A stretch of DNA of 5,054 nucleotides, taken from contig WGFD01000136.1 in NCBI GenBank assembly GCA_015492395.1, forward strand, positions 1-5,054. The letters run 5' to 3'. The DNA is from Deltaproteobacteria bacterium (lineage in GTDB: Bacteria > Desulfobacterota > GWC2-55-46 > S146-70). The notes beneath the pieces were generated by a model, which made no database searches, was not told where the DNA came from, and saw only the letters and a program-made list of their open reading frames with translations. A program made the translations under genes and the position numbers. Below, piece by piece: positions 1-5,054 of this stretch (positions within the stretch are counted from its first letter, which is position 1; each line of letters begins with the position of its first letter).

Positions 1-1111
1 CCTCTTCTATGAGCCTTACCGTTTCGCCGGCCTCTTCCTTCTGTTTCCGCGTAAGAGCAAGGATGTCGCTTGCCCCCTCGGCAACCTCGGTAGTAAATGT
101 AGTGATATCATCCAACACGTCCCTTATCTTCCTTATATCTTCACGGCCCTCATGAACAAAGGATGCGCCCTCTGATACGGAAGACACAACCCCTTCCGCC
201 TCGTTCCTCACATTTTCGACGATCGTCGCCACATCCTCCACACTCCTCTTGGTACTGTCGGCGAATCTCCTTACCTCCTCAGCCACCATGGCAAAACCCC
301 TGCCATGCTCACCCGCTTTCGACGCCTCTATCGTCGCATTTAGTGCGAGCAGGTCCGTCTGCCTGGAGATATGGGTAATTACATCCAGTATCTTCGGAAT
401 GTTGTTTATCTTATCTTCCAGGTTTGACGCCTGAGCCTTTGTCAACTCTATCCCCCTGAATATGTTCTCCATCTTCTCGATGGTGGACGTGGCCTTGACG
501 GCGCCGCTCTGGACAACGGAGTTAACCTTCTGGGAGGAGTTAACGGTATCGGACACCTTTTCACCCATCTCGTCGGCCAGATTGGCCATACCCTTTATCG
601 TCTTCAACGCCTCATCGACATGGTTGGCCTGCTCCAGGGCGCCATCGAATATCTTCGCCGTTCCGGTACTCACCGCCTCGGCGGCATTACGTCCCTCACT
701 TACAAGTTTGTTAACGGTATCCGCGGTCTCGGCCAGTCTCAAGGAGCCCTCCTGAAGATGGCCCACCAGATCCTTCAAGTTCCTGTGCATCCTGTTCAGG
801 GCATGTTCGAGTTCATTGGTCTCATCCTGAAAAAACTTGTTGACGCCGTTCAAGGAGGCATCCATTGTCAGGTTGCCGGCACTAATCTCGGTGGCCATAC
901 CAGTCAGCCGCTGGAAGTCCCGCGTGAGATTCCTGGTCAGGGCGGAACCGAGGATGAGCCCTATGACTATAGCTGTAAGAAATGTTACAGGCTCCCTGAG
1001 CCACTCCACCATCTGCAACCTGCCGATAACGTGTGGAACAAAGGCAGCCGTAGCTACTACCAATATGAAACCGAGTATAAATTTTTGACCGATAGGTACC
1101 TTTATATTCAA
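1..1111 (-). CDS. Methyl-accepting chemotaxis protein, partial (3' end beyond the left edge)
   Basis: Membrane chemoreceptor that would control CheA through CheW. The 370 visible codons read without interruption to the edge, and no stop is seen. In order: a first hydrophobic segment (about residues 12-29), a link of only about 12 residues, a second hydrophobic segment (about 42-58), a HAMP domain (about 60-112, ending in an E-L-x-x-A-L-N-R-M second helix), then a long helical signalling domain. The hairpin tip is unmistakable: [13 protein letters not shown] at about 251-263, then [17 protein letters not shown]. The near absence of an extracellular loop means there is no periplasmic ligand-binding domain. 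The usual proline of the first HAMP helix appears to be Asp65. The TTG start was chosen because an in-frame TAG lies 12 bases upstream (1124-1126), GGGAGG sits 5 bases before TTG, and the first ATG (codon 34) would remove the first membrane segment. A sigma-28-like promoter precedes it. The family call is secure; the signal sensed is unknown. Confidence 0.95.
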   Translation of the reverse strand, partial: MNIKVPIGQKFILGFILVVATAAFVPHVIGRLQMVEWLREPVTFLTAIVIGLILGSALTRNLTRDFQRLTGMATEISAGNLTMDASLNGVNKFFQDETNELEHALNRMHRNLKDLVGHLQEGSLRLAETADTVNKLVSEGRNAAEAVSTGTAKIFDGALEQANHVDEALKTIKGMANLADEMGEKVSDTVNSSQKVNSVVQSGAVKATSTIEKMENIFRGIELTKAQASNLEDKINNIPKILDVITHISRQTDLLALNATIEASKAGEHGRGFAMVAEEVRRFADSTKRSVEDVATIVENVRNEAEGVVSSVSEGASFVHEGREDIRKIRDVLDDITTFTTEVAEGASDILALTRKQKEEAGETVRLIEE

Positions 1112-1116
1112 ATAAC

Positions 1117-1122
1117 CCTCCC
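1117..1122 (-). promoter_or_regulatory. Ribosome binding site of the MCP gene (decides the TTG start)
   Basis: GGGAGG within a purine run, 5 bases before the TTG at 1109-1111. An in-frame stop at 1124-1126 rules out any earlier start, so this site supports TTG initiation. Confidence 0.7.
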
Positions 1123-1169
1123 TCTACTCTGAAACTTGCACAGTGAACGGTCCCAAGATTTATAGTTTA

Positions 1170-1196
1170 TAATCGGCAGTATATTAAATATCTTTA
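1170..1196 (-). promoter_or_regulatory. Sigma-28 (FliA)-type flagellar promoter for the MCP gene
   Basis: On the minus strand, TAAA (1193-1196) is followed by exactly 15 bases and then GCCGATTA (1170-1177). The known enterobacterial FliA consensus is TAAA-N15-GCCGATAA, so the -35 core and the spacing are exact and the -10 matches at 7 of 8 positions. The base after TAAA is also the consensus G. The -35 lies in the final Phe-Lys codons of thiL. Transcription would begin near 1163, giving a leader of about 50 bases before the TTG. MCP genes are classic FliA targets, so gene context agrees with sequence. AT-rich TATAAA-like strings just downstream could also serve a housekeeping sigma factor, but no -35 partner stands out. 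Confidence 0.75.
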
Positions 1197-2191
1197 AAGT
1201 GGTCGAACCCCTCTCTTACCAACTCGATTCGCCGCCCACCATCATCCACGATAGTGACGCCCTTACTGACCGGGACAATCTCACCCACCTCCGTTATCGC
1301 AAGGCCGATCTCATGTGACAGGGATTCCACCGCAGACGCCATTGAAGGCGGCGAGGTAAAGAGCAATTCATAATCCTCCCCTCCGGTCAGCGGCAGGGTT
1401 ATCTCTTCAGTATCGTTCTCAATATACTCCTTAAGTTCATGAGAGACCGGGACCCTGTCAAAATCGATGACGGCCCCTACGTTACTCGCCCTCAGTATGT
1501 GTCCAAGATCCGCTATGAACCCGTCACTTATATCGGTCATGGCGGTTGCCAGTCCCCTCGTGGAGATGGTGTTGCCGGCCTCGACCCTCGGTGCAGGGTC
1601 GATATGTTTCAGGATCACATCCTTGTAAGTATCATCGTCGATCTCAAGACCACCCTCCAGCAGAGAGCGCGCGAAGGCGGAGTCGCCCACAGTACCCGTT
1701 ACATAGACGATATCACCTATACCGGCCCCGCTCCTGTATACGACTCTATCCTTCGCCACCTCACCAATGGCAACAGTTCCAAGGACAACCGCATTAGGGG
1801 ATGAAGATGTATTCCCCCCTATAAGTGCAACACCGAACTCCTCAAGTCTCTCCCGGAGCCCGCCGTAAAATTCATCGATGAAATTCATCTGTGTCGATCC
1901 CGGCAGCGAGATACAGGTCAAGAGGAAGGTAGGCCTGCCGCCCATGGCTGCGATGTCGCTGAGTGATATGGCGGCGGCCTTCCTGCCGAGGCAGTGTGGA
2001 GAAGAGTAGGAAAACGAAAAATGGATACCTTCCACGAGTTGATCGGTGGTGACAAGCAGATAGGTATCACTATCCTGGACCGTTACGGATGTATCATCAC
2101 CTATCCCCTTTACAACTCTGGGGCCGCCCCTCTGAAATTTACTCTGGAGATATCTTATTAATCCGGATTCACCGGCTTCACTCAACAACAT
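1184..2191 (-). CDS. thiL: Thiamine-monophosphate kinase
   Basis: Cytoplasmic enzyme that phosphorylates thiamine monophosphate with ATP to give thiamine diphosphate, the active cofactor. The 335 residues fit the family's usual length. Signature segments occur in order: GIGDD (29-33) and TTD (48-50), which carry metal- and phosphate-binding acids; SLSDIAAMGG (76-85); GGNTS (125-129); YRSGAGIGD (152-160), which opens the C-terminal half; TDISDG (219-224); GGEDYELLF (270-278); and the typical ThiL ending GFDHF (328-332). It belongs to the PurM/AIR synthase-like superfamily. GGNTS has Asn where the E. coli enzyme has Asp; Asn there also occurs in other ThiL proteins, so activity is expected. The ATG start puts E-x-G-L-I-x-x-L at the N-terminus as in relatives, but its ribosome binding site is weak (GAGAGG, 11 bases upstream). 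It lies 203 bases downstream of lon. No other thiamine gene is in view. Its last codons overlap the MCP promoter. Confidence 0.97.
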   Translation of the reverse strand: MLLSEAGESGLIRYLQSKFQRGGPRVVKGIGDDTSVTVQDSDTYLLVTTDQLVEGIHFSFSYSSPHCLGRKAAAISLSDIAAMGGRPTFLLTCISLPGSTQMNFIDEFYGGLRERLEEFGVALIGGNTSSSPNAVVLGTVAIGEVAKDRVVYRSGAGIGDIVYVTGTVGDSAFARSLLEGGLEIDDDTYKDVILKHIDPAPRVEAGNTISTRGLATAMTDISDGFIADLGHILRASNVGAVIDFDRVPVSHELKEYIENDTEEITLPLTGGEDYELLFTSPPSMASAVESLSHEIGLAITEVGEIVPVSKGVTIVDDGGRRIELVREGFDHFKDI

Positions 2192-2394
2192 TCTTTGACT
2201 GGCCTCTCAATATGAAACAACAGCCTTCCAGGGATCAAACCGGCGTATTGTATGAAGATGCGTAGCGACCGTGCTTTACGCAGTTTGCCGTGGGGAGCTT
2301 CAAGAATCCAGGTCAGGGAACCGGACAGCGGAAAACTATCTTCGACTTTTACGACTTAATTAAAGGTTATAAAGTTATAAAGAAGAACCCCGGG
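2192..2394. other. lon-thiL intergenic region with possible RNA structure
   Basis: This is the only sizeable gap in the window. I find no credible ORF, tRNA, or U-tract terminator for lon in it. It holds TGCGTA (2259-2264) with its exact reverse complement TACGCA (2277-2282). Directly next to it, GTTTGCCG (2283-2290) pairs with CGGAAAAC (2329-2336) apart from one mismatch. Inside that stem is a 6-bp hairpin, TCC-A-GGT (2307-2313) with ACC-GGA (2320-2325), with one bulged A. Nearer lon is an AT-rich part with a tandem repeat. A TACAAT on the minus strand (about 2247-2252) resembles a -10 box, but I see no -35 at the right distance. The gap could be a thiL leader, the lon 3' region or a small RNA; which strand matters is unknown. 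Confidence 0.4.
2365..2381. repeat. Short AT-rich tandem repeat (GTTATAAA twice)
   Basis: GTTATAAA is repeated head to tail (2366-2381), just beyond the lon stop codon. On the minus strand it reads TTTATAAC twice, which resembles -10 elements, but no convincing -35 lies at the right distance. It may simply reflect AT-rich intergenic DNA. Confidence 0.4.
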
Positions 2395-4818
2395 CTACAG
2401 GAGGGCATGCGGCATCTTTTTAGTCAGACCACCCTTCTTCTTAGTCCCTCTGGTATCCTTTGCAACCTTCTTCTTAAGGGCGACATCAAGAACATCGTCC
2501 ATATGCTTCACGAGCATGAAGTCCATCTTTTTCTTTATATTCTTGGGGATATCCTCCAAATCCTTCTTATTGCGCTCCGGGATAATCACGGTCTTGATCC
2601 CAGCCCTCAGCGCAGCAAGGGCCTTCTCCTTGACCCCCCCGATCGGCAACACCCTTCCCCTCAACGTTATCTCTCCGGTCATAGCCACATCCTTACTGAT
2701 CGGTATCTTGGTAAGCGCCGATATGATAGCGGTGGCCATAGCTATACCCGCCGAAGGACCATCCTTAGGAATCGCCCCCGCAGGTACATGGACATGTATA
2801 TCCACCTTCTTATAGAAGTCCTCGGCGATACCGAGGACCTTCTCCCTGCTCCGCGCATAACTCAAGGCCGCCTGGGCGGACTCCTTCATCACGTCACCAA
2901 GCGAACCGGTGAGGATAAGCTGGCCTCTTCCCTTGAGTATCGTCGCCTCTATGTAGAGGATCTCCCCCCCCACCGGAGTCCACGCGAGCCCCGTAGCCAC
3001 ACCGATCTCGTCCTCCTCCTGTTCGGCTTCCGGCAGGAACTTTGGTATACCGAGATACTCATTAACGGCGCCGGGAGCGATTACGGTAGTCGTCTTCTTC
3101 CCTTCGGCGACCTTTCTGGCAACCTTCCTGCACAGCGAAGCGATATTACGTTCGAGGTTTCTCAGTCCGGCTTCCCTGGTGTACTCCGATATAACCTTCT
3201 TTATCGCGCCGTCGGTTATGCTGATAAACTTCTCATTCAGCCCGTGCTCACTCATCTGGCGCGGTATGATATATTTTTTTGTTATCTCTATCTTCTCTTC
3301 AAGGGTGTATCCCTGTATGTCTATTACCTCCATCCTGTCCTTAAGCGCGCCGGGGATAGGATCGAGGAGGTTGGCGGTTGTAATGAACATTATCTTCGAA
3401 AGATCGAACGGCAGATTCAAAAAGTGGTCGCTGAAGGCCTTGTTCTGTTCAGGATCAAGGACCTCGAGGAGCGCCGCAGAGGGGTCTCCCCTGAAATCGG
3501 CCCCTATCTTATCTATCTCATCCATCATGAAGACGGGGTTATTACTGCCGGCCTGCTTCAACCCCTGTATTATTCGCCCGGGAAGGGCGCCGACGTAGGT
3601 CCTCCTATGTCCGCGTATCTCCGCCTCGTCCCTTATCCCGCCAAGTGATATCCGGACAAATTTCCTGCCCATCGCCCTAGCGATAGACCTTCCAAGGGAC
3701 GTCTTGCCCACACCGGGAGGACCAACGAAGCAGAGGATCGGACCCTTTATCTTCTTCTGGAGCTTCCTTACGGCCAGGTACTCTAGTATCCTCTCCTTAA
3801 CCTTCTCCAGGTTGTAGTGGTCTGCATCAAGGACTTCTTTGGCCTTCTTTATATCGAGCGTATCTTTCGTAGACTTGCTCCATGGAAGCTCCACAAGCCA
3901 ATCCAGATAGGTCCTTATAATGGTGGCTTCGGCGGCGTCGGGATGCATCATATCCAGCCTGTCGGACTGCTTCAAGGCCTCCTTCTCTGCCTCCGGGGGC
4001 ATCTTTGCCTTTCTTATCCTCTCCTTCAGCTCCTCTATCTCCTCCGCACCCTCTTCCATCTCGCCAAGTTCGGTCTTAATAGCCCTCAACTGCTCCCGAA
4101 GATAGTACTCCCTCTGGCTCTTATCCATCTCATCCTTGGCCTGAGACTGTATCTTGACCTGCATCTGCGCCACCTGCAGCTCCTTCACAAGATAGTCATT
4201 CACGATCTCCAGGCGCCTTAAAGGATCCACCGTTTCCAGCACAATCTGGGCATCGCTCACCTTCAGGTTCAGGTTTGAGGCAACAAGATCGGCCACCCTT
4301 CCAGGTTCCTGTAGATGTTCGATGATCATCATAACCTCCGGGGATATCATCCTCCCCAGGGAAGTCAGCCGCTCCAGTTGGTCTTTCACGTTACGCATGA
4401 GCGCCTCAGTCTCCACGGTGAGGGTCGGATGATCGACCTCATCCACCTTTTCAACAGAAACGGTATAGGCAGGCTGCTCCTGAATAAATCTACGCAGACG
4501 CGCCCTGGTCAGCCCTTGGACCAATATCTTAACCCTTCCGTCAGGGAGTTTAAGCATACGCATAATCATCCCAACGGTACCGAAGGAGTGGATATCGGCG
4601 ATCTCCGGCTCTTCCTTCGAAATATCCTTCTGGGCCGCAAGAAATAGAAAGCGGTCCCTGGTGAGCGCCATATCCACCGCATTGATGGATCTCTCCCTCC
4701 CAACGAAGAGAGGTACTATCATAAATGGAAAGACAACTATGTCCCTGACAGGCAAAAGCGGAACCGTCTCCGGTACAGCTATCTGTTCTTCACTGTCAAC
4801 AGCCTTCTCTTCGCTCAC
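2395..4818 (-). CDS. lon: ATP-dependent protease Lon (LonA type)
   Basis: Cytoplasmic AAA+ serine protease that unfolds and degrades misfolded proteins and specific regulators as a hexamer. The 807 residues and domain order match bacterial LonA: N-terminal LON substrate-binding domain (about 19-210, starting at the typical [13 protein letters not shown]), a charged helical/coiled-coil linker (about 215-285), the AAA+ module with Walker A GPPGVGKT (366-373, Lys372) and Walker B VFMMDEID (429-436), then the protease domain (about 605-780). The catalytic dyad is Ser689 in KDGPSAG and Lys732 in GGVKEK, 43 residues apart as in E. coli Lon (Ser679/Lys722). The final 26 residues form a Lys-rich tail. 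The start is GTG, with AGGAGG 5 bases before it. It follows an hsp20-family gene by 17 bases, probably in one transcript. No membrane segment is seen, arguing against the archaeal LonB type. Every key residue is present, so it should be active. Confidence 0.99.
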   Translation of the reverse strand: MSEEKAVDSEEQIAVPETVPLLPVRDIVVFPFMIVPLFVGRERSINAVDMALTRDRFLFLAAQKDISKEEPEIADIHSFGTVGMIMRMLKLPDGRVKILVQGLTRARLRRFIQEQPAYTVSVEKVDEVDHPTLTVETEALMRNVKDQLERLTSLGRMISPEVMMIIEHLQEPGRVADLVASNLNLKVSDAQIVLETVDPLRRLEIVNDYLVKELQVAQMQVKIQSQAKDEMDKSQREYYLREQLRAIKTELGEMEEGAEEIEELKERIRKAKMPPEAEKEALKQSDRLDMMHPDAAEATIIRTYLDWLVELPWSKSTKDTLDIKKAKEVLDADHYNLEKVKERILEYLAVRKLQKKIKGPILCFVGPPGVGKTSLGRSIARAMGRKFVRISLGGIRDEAEIRGHRRTYVGALPGRIIQGLKQAGSNNPVFMMDEIDKIGADFRGDPSAALLEVLDPEQNKAFSDHFLNLPFDLSKIMFITTANLLDPIPGALKDRMEVIDIQGYTLEEKIEITKKYIIPRQMSEHGLNEKFISITDGAIKKVISEYTREAGLRNLERNIASLCRKVARKVAEGKKTTTVIAPGAVNEYLGIPKFLPEAEQEEDEIGVATGLAWTPVGGEILYIEATILKGRGQLILTGSLGDVMKESAQAALSYARSREKVLGIAEDFYKKVDIHVHVPAGAIPKDGPSAGIAMATAIISALTKIPISKDVAMTGEITLRGRVLPIGGVKEKALAALRAGIKTVIIPERNKKDLEDIPKNIKKKMDFMLVKHMDDVLDVALKKKVAKDTRGTKKKGGLTKKMPHALL

Positions 4819-4823
4819 TCCTT

Positions 4824-4829
4824 CCTCCT
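4824..4829 (-). promoter_or_regulatory. Ribosome binding site of lon
   Basis: A perfect AGGAGG, 5 bases before the GTG at 4816-4818, inside the 17-base gap after the hsp20 stop codon. It fixes the GTG start and indicates strong translation of lon from a shared hsp20-lon message. Confidence 0.85.
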
Positions 4830-4835
4830 GAAAGT

Positions 4836-5054
4836 TTACTCAACTGATATCTTCTTAGCCACACCGCGCCTGTCAGTGACTCTCGGTATCCTTATGATCA
4901 ACAGACCATTATCATAGACCGCCTTTATCCGCCTGCTGTCCACCGCACAAGGCAACACTATGCTCCTGAACAGCTTCCCAAAGGCCCTCTCCATACATAT
5001 GTAGTGCACCTTCTTTTCATTGAAACACTCGTACTTCATACCCTTGATGATAAG
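4836..5054 (-). CDS. Small heat-shock protein, Hsp20/alpha-crystallin family, partial (5' end beyond the right edge)
   Basis: ATP-independent holding chaperone that binds unfolding proteins as large oligomers. Only the last 72 residues are in view. The frame stays open to the right edge, so the ATG at 5037-5039 is an internal Met: the residues before it, LIIKG, match the family's L-x-I-x-G strand. After that come an M-E-R-x-F-G-x-x-x-R-S-I-x-L-P segment, equivalent to the usual E-R-x-[FY]-G-x-F-x-R, the signature A-V-Y-D-N-G-L-L (45-52; family A-x-x-x-n-G-v-L) followed by I-I-R-I-P, and a C-terminal I-S-V (69-71) fitting the I-x-I/V motif that docks on neighbouring subunits. The protein ends one residue after that motif, so the C-terminal tail is minimal. 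Three cysteines in this fragment (10, 20, 36) are more than is common in the family. The stop is TAA. It is probably co-transcribed with lon; any heat-shock promoter would lie outside the window. Confidence 0.92.
   Translation of the reverse strand, partial: LIIKGMKYECFNEKKVHYICMERAFGKLFRSIVLPCAVDSRRIKAVYDNGLLIIRIPRVTDRRGVAKKISVE

Noticed and set aside
620..1132. Plus-strand 170-codon frame opposite the MCP gene.
   Set aside because: The minus strand encodes an unmistakable MCP with HAMP and tip motifs; the plus frame has no family resemblance.
1439..1804. Plus-strand 121-codon frame opposite thiL.
   Set aside because: It lies wholly inside thiL, shows no domain or ribosome binding site, and reads as a shadow of conserved coding sequence.
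2307..2331. CCAGGTCAGG on the plus strand, recalling the conserved part of bacterial SRP (4.5S) RNA.
   Set aside because: The match ends there: the GGAA tetraloop with its closing C-G pair and the AGCAG strand are not in place, and the flanks do not form the long SRP hairpin.
2192..2394. TPP riboswitch upstream of thiL.
   Set aside because: I looked for the conserved CUGAGA and ACCUGAUCUGG-type segments on the minus strand and found neither.
2337..2394. Intrinsic terminator after lon.
   Set aside because: There is no GC-rich hairpin followed by a U-tract on the minus strand; the stretch is AT-rich with only the short tandem repeat.
2290..3648. A 452-codon open frame on the plus strand, antisense to lon.
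   Set aside because: It lies codon-for-codon opposite lon. In this register antisense stops appear only where lon uses TTA, CTA or TCA, which are scarce here. The product has no recognisable domain, is full of low-complexity Leu/Arg/Tyr, and lacks a plausible ribosome binding site.
4837..5039. A complete 67-residue small protein starting at the ATG at 5037-5039.
   Set aside because: The frame continues open to the window edge and the residues upstream (LIIKG) match the Hsp20 core, so the ATG is internal to a longer gene.

Overview
The window is an ordinary chromosomal stretch of a motile, Gram-negative-type bacterium. All four genes lie on the minus strand, so transcription reads from high to low coordinates. 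In that order they are: the 3' part of a small heat-shock protein gene (hsp20 family, entering from the right edge), lon (ATP-dependent protease, complete), thiL (thiamine-monophosphate kinase, complete) and the 5' part of a methyl-accepting chemotaxis protein (MCP) gene that runs off the left edge.

The genes fall into three units. (1) hsp20-lon is a tight pair: 17 bases separate the hsp20 stop from the lon GTG start, and a strong AGGAGG ribosome binding site fills the gap. A chaperone that holds unfolded proteins and a protease that removes them would be made together. (2) thiL follows lon after a 203-base gap with no gene. The gap has several inverted repeats and a short AT-rich tandem repeat, and I see no clear terminator or promoter in it. 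(3) The MCP gene starts 72 bases after thiL at a TTG codon. It is preceded by a close match to a sigma-28 (FliA, flagellar) promoter, TAAA-N15-GCCGATTA, whose -35 element lies inside the last codons of thiL. The MCP can therefore be switched with the flagellar regulon, independently of the housekeeping genes upstream.

Moderate base composition, frequent ATA (Ile) and AGG (Arg) codons, Gram-negative-like promoter architecture and non-ATG starts fit lineages such as Nitrospirota or Desulfobacterota. This is a weak inference and no marker here settles the taxonomy.

No mobile element, CRISPR array, tRNA, rRNA or obviously novel system is visible. The points most worth a second look are the sigma-28 promoter overlapping thiL, the nearly sensor-less MCP, and the possibly structured lon-thiL gap.
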